A DNA stretch of 64,000 nt from positions 1-64,000 of the forward strand of contig SEMN01000018.1 in assembly GCA_005408345.1 (NCBI GenBank), given 5' to 3'. The DNA is from Macquaria australasica (Eukaryota; Chordata; Actinopteri; Centrarchiformes; Percichthyidae). Within the stretch, counting starts at the first letter, position 1. Every line of letters starts with the position of its first letter. The translations under genes and the position numbers were made by a program. The notes beneath the pieces are model-generated. The model was not told where the DNA came from. It was given only the letters and a program-made list of their open reading frames with translations, and searched no databases. Of this stretch, positions 38,501 to 48,170 are shown piece by piece.

Positions 38501-41500
38501 ACTGTTTTTCTGGGTCCATATGGCAGGTGTCGCCTCATACTTTCTTTGAATTTGTGCGTGGTACCTTGCAAGAAAGGCATCACACAGAAGTGGCTGCTGG
38601 CAAACCATCCAACCAAGGACGACGACAATCGTCAATGATATAAACTGTATAAAGCATCTTACCATAAGACTAATATCAACAATATGTAAAAAAATAAAAA
38701 TAAAAAAATAAAAAAATTGAAAATATTATCACTAGTTTTGCTTGAAAATATCAATAGAAATAAAGTTGAAAAAAGGGGTGACAGCTCTGAAATCATCTGC
38801 CATAAACCTTTTCACCGACATGAACGTAATATTGATGGTAACAGCTTTTTGATGTTCATCACACAGTTAGCACTTACATGCAAATGAAAATAATACATAC
38901 AGTATTGCTACGTCTGCGTTATAATTTGATGTAAACTCCCAGTTTGTGACTACCTTGTATCCAGTGATGGTGCTAACATGTCGGCGGGGCATCTTCCATC
39001 GTACACTAAAGGCGGTGCAGTTGATTGTCTCCAGCTGGATGTCTAATGGAGGACTCAGACGATCTGGTTTATACAAACACACAGAAAGACATAACCAGTG
39101 AGGGAAACAGAAGATATACAAGGGGAGAAGTGCAAGTATTACGGTGGTTAGACAGCCATAAACAATTTATTTGATTTATTAGCTGTGATGGATTATTGAA
39201 ACAGAGACAATTAATGCTAAATTTGCGTGACAACCAAAATGACCAACATGTACAATATTATGAGATTCTTTAGCATCTAAACATCTTACAATCTTGAGGT
39301 CAGCATAAAAATATTAAACTTAACTGAACTGAATAAAACTTAAAGCTGTTGTAACTGATGTTTTTATATTAACAGTGGCTCAAATGTGAACTTTCGCTTT
39401 CCCAACTCGACAGTTCCTCGCATCTCTGCGGAGCGTTTTAGCGTCTTTCAGCTCATTGTTTTGGTTTTTTGGCCCGTGACTTCACTGTATTGTTCACTCT
39501 CACCGCTCTAATAAGCACAGTTTCTTAGCAGGCAGCAAAAAAAGGCTCTGAAAAACCTCATTATTAGAACCAAACAGCTGACTGACAACGTTAGCGACTG
39601 TAGCTAGTGAGCACAGTGACGCCAGACATTTCCTTTAGGTGTTGCTGGACCCCAAAACTGAGCAAAACTGAGAGTGAATATTAGTCTTAGATTCACCAGA
39701 AACTCAACTCCAAATGAATGATGATGTTGCTCTGTATGTGCTGGATGTTTAAATAACAGTTCAGCTAACGTTCATCAATGAAAATATGTCACTGTTGTGT
39801 TTACGGCTCGTTTCCGATGCCCCCAACGTTTATTAAAGATAAAATACAGTTACCTTTTTGAACATACCTTCTCAACTTCAGACTTCATCCTTGTGAAGAT
39901 TATTTTTTAGATAAAGCACATATATTTAAAACTAATTCTGTGAAATAAGTTGCCTGCCTATTATATATAAACGCTTTGTCAATATTTCCATGTGTTTTGA
40001 ACAAAAGCAAGTCTGCTGCAATATCTTTCTAAATAGCCAGTGATAATCAAAACAGAGTCTACGCTGTATTTCATCTTAGTCTATTCAAAGGGTGTAAAAA
40101 GGACCATTTGAAATGGCATAACCTGTAGATTGATGAGCTTGGCTTATAATATCAACTGACTCTGACCTCAAATGTCATTATTTTCATGGTCTGAGTTATT
40201 CAATCCTGGGTGCTTCTGTGACACTTGAAGAGATTGTTATTGCACTTCCAGTGTCCAGCTGTGGCCTGAAAACACTTCAGAAGCCTCTTACGGAAGACAG
40301 AAAGAGATCGAGCTATAGAGGTATAGATCATCAACACCCCTGATGACCTACTGTATATGCATTGCCTGGCTTTGATGGAGAAACATGAGCAGATAAGGAC
40401 CCTTATAAAGCCTCATAGTCATTGATTTTATGTCATAACATTTACACAAAGAAGAGGGTAGTTACATCCAGACCATCAAAAAGCTCCTTACCAATATACA
40501 GAAACTAAACATTATGTATTATAAATTCATTCTGTTTATGAATTTATCTATATGTGATTAAAGAGTTGATTCTTATACAGCCTGAAAGAAAGATGTGTTA
40601 TCTGTTGGTGGTTAAGGTTTGTAAACAATTTCATTTTTCTAAGATCTGCACTATGTTGGCATTTAGTTCAAAAGCCAAATATTGGCCACAGCTGACCTTC
40701 CCCTGTCTAAGTGACATAAGGGCAGACTTCCCTGGTATAGACTGACACTGGGATCAAACAAAAGTTCATACAGCAAAGCAGAGCTCTGTGAATTGAAATC
40801 TCATGTAGCTACAGCACAGCTCTTTTCCACTTTCCTTTTTCTCTCATCTTTATTTCTCTTGAGTGCCCTCTTCTATTTCCTATGCCGACCACTCTCCTGT
40901 CCTCCTGAATCCTCTCCGGTCGGCATCTCCCCCTGCTTTCTCAAACCCTTCTCCCTGCTCCTCCATCCGAGCGGTTAATTCAATATGTCAGCTGAATTCC
41001 CTGATCATCCATATCTCCCCAGGGGTGTGGCCCAGCGAGCTTACGGGTGAGCTCACAGAAGTCACAGAATTAGAGCAGATAGAGAGGGGACTTCTTAAAT
41101 CATCATCTTTATGTTCGTCAACATACATACAGCAGCTTCCAGTGGTGCTGCATGTGTACGGTAGGTCTGGGTACAAAGTTTAATACTCAGAGAGACTGGA
41201 GTGAAACTGTTAACTCTAATCAACAGGAATCCTGAAAATAATGACACAAACCCCTAAAACTGGTGGATTATTTTTGGCAGGTAAGACTAGATATTAATCC
41301 TGCTTCTGTACAGTCAGAAAAAAAGACTAATCATTACATCAACAGCTCAAAAAAACAATTTTCTGGATACAGTTGTGTGTAAGACCCTGAAACTCCATCT
41401 GACTGGGGTGGTTGTTATTTGCCCACTCCGTACATGAATGGGACAGGTGAGGCCAGATTTCCCAGATCAGGCCAGGTGCAAATGGCTGGGACGTACACTG

Positions 41501-43086
41501 GTGACCACTGTTCAGAAAAAGGCCTCACAAAACCGTGCACTCTCATTATCTCTTGATAAAGAATAAAGCAGCAGCTGCAGCATCTCATACAGTACATATC
41601 AAGGAACACACATAGGCCTTTTCCAAATTCACCAAACACAAGCAAACTGCCACAATCACCCACCCCAACTCTGCGAGATTGCAAAACTCCACAGTTCTGT
41701 GACGTTTCCTTTGACATTACTCATTACTCTCTAAATCTAAGGTTCAAGTTTCGTCCAAACCATAGATACAACTAATACTGGATTTTTTAGGCCAATACTG
41801 GTATGAATATTTGAGTATTTGAGATTTTTAAAAATACAAAAATGACACATTGGCTGCTCTTCACCTTTTTTCATGGATGACGTAATGGAGACATTACCTC
41901 AAACATATTTTTGGCATTTCTCTACCGCAGTTTTTTTGCTAGCCTATTTTTGGCTGTCATGTAGACCGATACCAATATCTAAAAGAAGCTAATACTGGTC
42001 TAGTTTTAGTCCAAACTGCACTAGTGTTTCACACATATAAATGTAGAGCCTTTTTTCATCTGTTATGGGGTGTTGACAAGAGCAATTCAAGCAGGTTAAG
42101 GCACTAAGCTTTTCATTTATGCTGAGATTTCAATGCTCCAGACAATTTTTATGCCACTCTGGCCAAAAATCAAAAAGGTGCTCTCATAGTACTTGCTCTC
42201 ACTTGATCAACAATTGTCCAATCTTAAATTCAGATATCTTCTTTCAGAACAAACCACCTGCTCTATCACTCTGATTCTATATCTCCACTTTCAGAGTCAG
42301 TCGTGTAGAAGTGCTGCTCTTTCCAGGTCTGAGTCATCCAAAAGTGAATGACCACTGAAGACACATGCTGTTGTGCTGCTCTTCAGCATGGCTTAGGGAA
42401 TGACATATAAACATTGACTCTGAAGGGAAAAAACAAACTGTTTCTGGTTATATTTCCATTGTCTTTCACCAAACAGTATTGTTTGTACTGAGTGACATGA
42501 TAGAAAGGGTTATTTAAAATGCATGATTTTTATAACAAGTTATACGTTTTGATAGACATTATAGCAAGTGTAAGAAATAAAGCTACTGAATGATTCTATA
42601 AATAATTCTGTAGCTTATTCTAACCGGATAAAAGGTGTCAAAACCCTGAATAAAGTAAGACCACCTTGGGGAGAGATGTCATTCAATCTTAACTCTTTAG
42701 TACTACCAGCTTTTTTATGTAAAGGCTGATGTGATTCATCTGGATGTCGAGCCCTGTTGACATTCTCCCCTCCCTCAGAATGAGGCCTGAAAAAAAAACA
42801 CACATACAAATGTCACTGGCAGTCATGAAGGCAGAACTACATCCGCCCTCTGTATGGCAGTCCCAACTGTGGCGAGTTTTCTGTGCTGGCAGACAGATGT
42901 AATAGTCAGCCTGCTATGGCCTGTGGGTCCGAAACGAGCGAGCGAGGGAGAAATACGACAGACAGTCTGAGAGACTGACAGTGAGAGAAAAAAGAAGTGA
43001 TGGAAAGAGAGAAAGAGGAGGAAAAGGGAAGAAACTGGGATGGAAAAAGTATTCAGGGTGACAGGATATCAAAGAAAGATAGGGAC

Positions 43087-43119
<33 letters not shown>

Positions 43120-44082
43120 AGACACAGTGGAGGTGACGAAATCAGCATCCAGGGATTTTCTGCCCAAAGGAGCACATTGGCAAGTTTGTTGATGAGTGTG
43201 TTGTTGGTCTAAAGCTGAATATTTCCCTTTGTCTTTCATTCTTTCTTTCTTTTTTCTTTTGACACATTACATATTCTGTAAAATGTATAAAATTTGTAGA
43301 GTTTTTATCAACACAAACAATGTTTTGATAAAGGAAACACAATTTTTCTCCAAGTTATATCCGTGTTCTTTCCCTCTCAGCCATGAAACTCCTGCCTCAA
43401 ACGTATCTGGATTTAAAGTGTTAAAATTACAGTTACTGTGGACAATTTGTCACTGATTATGATTAAAAGACAGTTTTGTGCTGCTGCTCAGTGAATAATA
43501 GCCCCTTACAGAAAGAGGGTTGCAGGGACTTTTTATTAAATGGTCTAAGTAACATGTTGCTCTGTAGCTTTTTGTTGTAGAATAATCACTTTTATATGAA
43601 CAGGGAATAATGAAGATTACATGGTGATGATGGTGTGTTTTCCTGATGATGAGCATCCAACAACCAAAGTTCATATTTTCCAGCCTTTTATCGCCATAAA
43701 CTAGAGCTTAAGGACTTTACAAGTTTAAAACTGTCACTTCAGATTGCTGTGGTCTGTTTTTAACGTGACTTAATGCAAAAATACGTTTAATGTAATAATT
43801 CAAATGTGACGTGACAAAGTTTTAAAGCAGGCTTAATGACACTGGTGCAATCAAACAAATGGAAAGATGAGCACTCACAAATGCTGCCCTCATCCTCAAT
43901 GTTTCAGTATAAAGTATTATCATTATTGTTATTACACCTGGTCAAATTTGATATAAAGGTCAGCGGTTGAACTTACCAGATCTCCGAACATTTGATTTTC
44001 TTGCACAAATGCAAACGCTGGCAGTGCATATTGCAAAGAGAAGTAAGTATAAAAGACTCCTTTCTTTGCATGTAGATTCCAT
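20977..44082 (-). CDS. egflam: Pikachurin (EGF-like, fibronectin III and laminin G domains)
   Basis: Secreted matrix protein of the photoreceptor ribbon synapse; in mammals it binds dystroglycan and aligns bipolar dendrites. The 23 coding exons (minus strand): 44082-43977, 39063-38954, 37457-37371, 36005-35888, 35785-35650, 33443-33277, 30409-30297, 30156-29909, 29198-29011, 28874-28774, 28684-28584, 28112-27968, 27662-27473, 25926-25801, 25388-25145, 25047-24936, 24268-24152, 24006-23826, 22885-22807, 22613-22470, 22171-22088, 21333-21230, 21128-20977. They sum to 1050 residues, close to the 1017 of human. Signal peptide about 1-27; FN3 38-140 and 146-242; acidic then Thr/Pro-rich linker 243-375; EGF 383-423; LamG 426-605; EGF 605-645; LamG 650-815; EGF 830-863; LamG 868-1047. 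The third LamG is the most human-like part (for example LNINGPLYVGGMKEIALHTN). All introns are GT-AG and no frame break was found. Confidence 0.97.
21566..22027 (+). mobile_element. Two repeat fragments in egflam intron 21
   Basis: The first part (about 21566-21750) has the word TTTTTATATTAACAATGGATC, closely resembling a stretch at 39365 and so probably from the same family. The second (about 21780-22025) ends AAATGTGCTATATAAATAAA followed by GCTGCCTTGCC, a standard teleost LINE/SINE tail. It stops about 60 bases short of egflam exon 21. Confidence 0.6.
24740..24917. mobile_element. MITE fragment
   Basis: The right end reads CCCCCTTGTGGTCAAAACTC then ATAATGCAGCTTTAA. Read in reverse this is the TTAAAGCTGCA start seen in many teleost MITEs. 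Lies beside egflam exon 16. The left boundary is uncertain. Confidence 0.45.
25968..26396 (-). mobile_element. Teleost LINE/SINE tail, reversed
   Basis: It starts with (GCAA)n, then TTTATTTATATAGCACAATT and TTCAATGTGCTTTACAT, the reversed tail of an abundant teleost retroposon. It continues to the TTTATTCCATTTACATGCAG region near 26340. Located in egflam intron 13, close to exon 14. Confidence 0.7.
26549..26926 (+). mobile_element. SINE-like or MITE repeat
   Basis: A T-rich block of about 380 bases begins TTGTCATGATCCACCATGG and ends with CTGCATTTGGGTCC then GATTGTAACAAT. The end motif is shared by a common teleost repeat family. The outermost bases form a weak inverted repeat. It contains an AATAAA. 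Family not determined. Confidence 0.55.
31852..31900 (+). repeat. (CA)n microsatellite
   Basis: About 24 CA units in egflam intron 6. Confidence 0.95.
32513..32543 (+). repeat. (CA)n microsatellite
   Basis: About 15 CA units in egflam intron 6, preceded by CTCTCTCT. Confidence 0.95.
34790..35170. mobile_element. Foldback MITE in egflam intron 5
   Basis: Long imperfect inverted repeats. The left arm (34798 on) reads TTTTGGGAAATACACTTTCT, with GAGAGTTAGATGAGAAGAT further on. The right arm (ending 35166) is its reverse complement (TGTATTTCCCAAAATC at the end). An inner pair repeats the GCATAAAGACTGGAA motif. This is a well-known teleost MITE family; a related but damaged copy lies at 63361. 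Confidence 0.8.
37861..37915 (+). repeat. (GGAA)n-rich tract
   Basis: About 50 bases of AGGAAGGA-type repeat in egflam intron 2. Confidence 0.9.
39340..39890 (+). mobile_element. Dispersed teleost repeat in egflam intron 1
   Basis: It begins CTTAAAGCTGTTGTAACTGA and carries TTTTTATATTAACAGTGGCTC, similar to 21590 in this window. The block is more GC-rich than the surrounding intron. The right boundary could not be fixed. Confidence 0.5.
43088..43117 (+). repeat. (GA)n microsatellite
   Basis: About 15 GA units in a purine-rich context. Confidence 0.95.
43977..44082 (-). CDS. egflam: egflam exon 1: signal peptide
   Basis: The 106-base first coding exon gives 35 residues plus one base. A charged start (MESTCKER) is followed by a hydrophobic core (LLYLLLFAICTASVCIC), as expected for a secreted protein. 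The donor is CTG then GTAAGT. The next exon lies 4.9 kb away and begins DRLSPPLDI, which aligns with the start of the first FN3 domain in human pikachurin, so no coding exon is missing between them. Confidence 0.9.
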
Positions 44083-44689
44083 GTCTTCTTCTGGTCGAAA
44101 GTTTAAAACGGTCAAATGTTCATTTTATCACACAGTCAAACGCGCCTGTAACTGTATATGTAACTAAGCCCTTTGCTGATAAAAGTCTTCTCTGATAAAA
44201 AAAAATAATTAAAAAAAATCGTGATTTCATCCAAATGTTGGCGCAAACGCCATCCAAAGACAGGCAGAAACTGCCCGAGAGGAAAGGGCAGCTACGGTTT
44301 GACACTGATAAGATTACAGTCTGCAAAAGATCAGTGGGTTGGACACATTAACGGACGGACAGACAGCCACCGTGCCCCAACAGGCGCGCCGACAGACGAT
44401 GGAGAGGGTTGTCCGGACGAGTCACGCGTAATGCGCAACGACTAAAACAACTGAATGGTATCGCGCACGATCATTTTTTTTTTACGCGTGAATCTCGCTG
44501 TTCGTGTCACGCTCCGGTCCACGTCTTAGACAGCAGATGAGATGGACAGCGAAGTGCAGGAACGTGGGGCCATTTAGAGCTAAGAGGATAATAAGCCTCT
44601 AATCCGCACACTGGACACAGATGGAGAGCGTGTCTTGACGCAGAAGCAGGGGAGCCGTTCAAGCAACAGACACTCCATAAAAGTATACT

Positions 44690-44718
44690 GCGCGCGCGCG
44701 TGTGTGTGCGTGTGTGTG
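44690..44718 (+). repeat. (CG)n(TG)n alternating tract
   Basis: Roughly six CG units run into TG units, giving about 29 bases of strictly alternating purine and pyrimidine. It lies about 610 bases upstream of the egflam start codon. Confidence 0.9.
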
Positions 44719-44927
44719 ATTGACTGTCTTTGTGTGTACAACAATGACCAAAGGGGGCAAAACAATGGATTCATTAATTAATGTCCCAAAAGCAACTGCT
44801 GTACTCATTAATATGTGATTACAACTGCCCAGCTGATTTCTTTAGTGTGGTCTCAACCTGAAAGAAATGAAATAAAGTTTGAACAAGAGGGGTGGTCTGT
44901 GAGTGTGTGCAAACTCACAATGTGCAC

Positions 44928-44978
44928 GTGTGTGTGTGTGTGTGTGTGTGTGTATTTTAGAGGGAGAGAGAGAGAGAG
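44928..44978 (+). repeat. (TG)n and (GA)n microsatellites
   Basis: A TG array (44928-44953), then ATTTTAGAG, then a GA run (to 44978). Confidence 0.9.
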
Positions 44979-45255
44979 CAGTGTTTGCAGGAGAGCTCAG
45001 CCAAATGACTTCAGAGGCATATTTTTCTTATCAAGGAGAACCACAGAAAGAGAGGACTGGGAACAGTGTAGGCACAAATGGTACCAGGCGCCATTAACAC
45101 TAATAAAAATATTTTCTAAGTCAAAGTAGTCCAGAGTCTCCACTATTAGGGATTTGGTGAAAATGCAGTTTTATTCATCAAATGTCCTGCACAAATCAAT
45201 GTAAAAAAAAATGCTGTTGCCCCAAACCTTTCCTGTGGAGGCTCACAGTGTATTG

Positions 45256-45284
45256 TATAATATTATTATATTATATTATATTAG
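45256..45284 (+). repeat. (TATTA)n run
   Basis: Short AT-only tandem repeat, about five units with slight variation. Confidence 0.8.
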
Positions 45285-47504
45285 AGGTACCGTGGCAGAA
45301 AAATCTAACCAGCAGCCAGGCTGATTTGTTAAGCCATTTTCATTTTCTCTCTGCTGGTCATCTACTTAAACTTAATTTTCTGAGCCAGGCATATTCTACC
45401 TTTATGCAAAATGAGTCTGTAAAATCCAGCAATTACCCAAGCCATCACTTTTTACAGAATAATTTGAAAATCCTTTCATTTAATTTTGATCCAACGTTTT
45501 TGCCACCTCGGCTACAGAAAGTCTCTCCAAGTACAAATTTAAAATAAACCTTTAGGGTCTGCAAACTACTGCAGAGACCCCCTGGAGTAGTTTTTACATG
45601 TTAATTGTAATCATTTTTATAATGACTCCATCCGTACAGTAGCACCCATTCATCAGGACAGCATGTATTGTAAAGGTAGAATATGTAAAGGTGATATTAA
45701 ACTGAGGCCAACACTGATTGGAGGTGAATATCTATCTGAGACGTAGCTGTTAAGTTGGACTCACAGGACATAACTTCATCTGCATGAGTGAGTGCTCGAT
45801 AATGTAACAACTGAGGATGATTACGACCAAAGACTAACACACAAAGGTTTAGTGAGATAATGAGCAGTGTCCCAGATGATGGTCACTGTACTGCATAAAT
45901 GGGGAACTCGGTGGTTCCATCTCCTGGACGAACAGAGAGATAGAGAAACCAATGCAGTGGCAGGTGCAGCCATAGCCCAAACAAAACCATATCTTTTCAC
46001 ATAACATTGTCATACACACAACCAGTCCATCTAGCTCAAATTTTTTTATAATAACCTAACAGAAACAATAACCTAATTTCCACTTCTGAGAACCAAGCTT
46101 TAATAAAACCAAGAGGGGAACACAAGGTCGCTTTCATATTAGCCTCGTCCAAGTAAAGAAATGATTGGTTACTTTTTAATTCAATCAAAAACAAGCAAAT
46201 AAACCAGACTGGTGGTTTAGAAAATTGTTTCACTCAATGATAAAAACAACAGCCTGAAGTCAAAGGCCTGTGACATGATTTGTTGGATTTTTGGAGAACT
46301 AATTTGTTCTTTCTCACTACACAAATATCACATTAAATTAATTTTAGTCATTATTTCCATCAGTAGTATCTGTCTTGCTGTCATATCCCAACATATATAT
46401 TACATATATATGCACATATACATATTAAATGCTATTACCACCTTACATATGTATAAAAATTTAACTTTTTGTTAAGATTACTGCATTCATTTCAAGTCTA
46501 TAAGGTGTGAATGCCACTGACCTGCTGCGTAATGTTTTAAATGTAACACATTGATAAACAGTGGTAAACAGTGTCCACTAGTGGCAGCATTTAAGTCCTA
46601 CATGCACATGTGTGTGAGCAGTCAGCACATCTGGAGGTTCAGTGTTCTCAACCCGGTTTCTAATCTGCATTAGAGATTAATGTTCTCCACCTGTAATTCC
46701 TCAAATGAAATCAGGACATTTAGGGTTTACAGAGCCACCTAGCGGGCAATAATGTCACGCTAATTACAAAACTGGAGACTAACATGGAGTAAAAGGTCTA
46801 TTTGCTTAAACATCATAACAGTTATTGACCCCATCTTAACATTTCTGAGCCGACTCCCAGCGGTCCAGCTCAGCAGACGGCATCAACTCTCACAGCTCCT
46901 GTAGCCTGATCACTCTCACCCCGAGGCTCCAGCAGCATCAGAGTACATATGGTGTGGATTACTTTCTAAGCACCACTGTGGCTCCCAAAGGGGGTGCTTT
47001 TTACCATGTATACAATGATCCATCCACCACCCACCCAAATCTATGAATACCAATAAAATCATCAGCAAGGGAACTTCTTCGTTTTGCACTCAAACCGAGT
47101 TAAGAACAACTCTTGACTGATTTGGTGCAACAAACATGAGCATTCATGTATGTTACTCTTTACTTCCTCTAAAAAAGTGTGTGTCCTATGACTACGAGTA
47201 CCACGACAAAGGAAAGCAAAGACCAGTTGATTTGCTAATAACTGGGCAATCATTTTTGGTTATTTTCTTATTTTTGGTAACTTCCCATTCTAAATGTTAA
47301 TTTAATGCAAGTCCACATCCTGAATTAAGTGAACCGAGCCCACCATGTTTAAAGGTGGTCAGTTTCCCCTGCCCCTGAGCCATAACCCTGGCAGTTGCTG
47401 GGGAAATTCACAAGCTGGATGTAATTGTACATCTACCTGGCATAAGTAAAACAAAACTAAGAGTCTACAGCCATGCTAGAGGCTCTGTGAGGCTGTACTT
47501 AGGC

Positions 47505-48170
47505 ACAGTACCGCTTTGAGCGAAATGCTAATGTCAGCATGCTAACATATTCACAATCAAATTGCCAACATGCTGATATTTAGCACGTATATGTTTACCA
47601 TCTTAGTTTAGCGTGTTAGCATGCTAACATTTGCTAATTAGCTAAAGCTGAGGCTGACAGGAATGTCATTATTTTTGCAGGTATTTCCATCATAAACCAA
47701 AATATTGGAAACATTGAAATTTTGACCTGATGGTGGTTCTAGATGAAATGTTAAGGGATCACCAAAGTTATTACTATTCATCCTGAGGGGGACATGAATG
47801 TGTGTACCAAAGTTCGTGGCAATCTATCCAACAGTCGTTGAGACACTTCATTCAGAAACACAAAAGTCAAATTCGTGATGGCACTAGATGAAAAGTCAGG
47901 GGATCACCAGAGCTATTCAGATACATCTTCTGGGAACCATAATTGTTCATACAACATTTTGTGCCAATCCATCACGTAGATGTTGAGATATTTCTCAAGT
48001 GAAAAGTGAAAACTCTGAAGCACAGGTAGCGTTAGAGGAAAAGTCAGGGGATCACCAAAGTCATTAGGGTTCATCCTCTGGGGACCATGAATATCTGCAC
48101 CAAATTTCATGGCAATCCATCCAATAGTTGTTGATATTTTCACTCTGGACCAACACTGTCATCCGTAGAA
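47505..48170 (+). repeat. Teleost dispersed repeat with three ~147-bp units
   Basis: The left part is rich in GCATGCTAACAT and GCTAATTAGCTAA words. Then three related units follow; the shared word GGATCACC starts at 47756, 47901 and 48049, spacings of 145 and 148 bases. Each unit also has a CATGGCAATCCATCC-like stretch (best in the third). The family is common in teleost genomes; its mobilisation mechanism is not evident from the sequence. Confidence 0.75.

Larger units (their letters stand above)
39064..43976. other. egflam: egflam intron 1
   Basis: The longest intron of the gene, 4.9 kb. It contains the repeat at 39340-39890, a (GA)n run at 43088-43117, and a candidate cryptic exon at 42665-42786 described under findings. 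No other coding exon was recognised. Confidence 0.6.

Noticed and set aside
44600..44605. TAATCC, a possible CRX/OTX2 site upstream of egflam
   Set aside because: A single six-base match is expected many times in this window; no cluster or conservation evidence is available.
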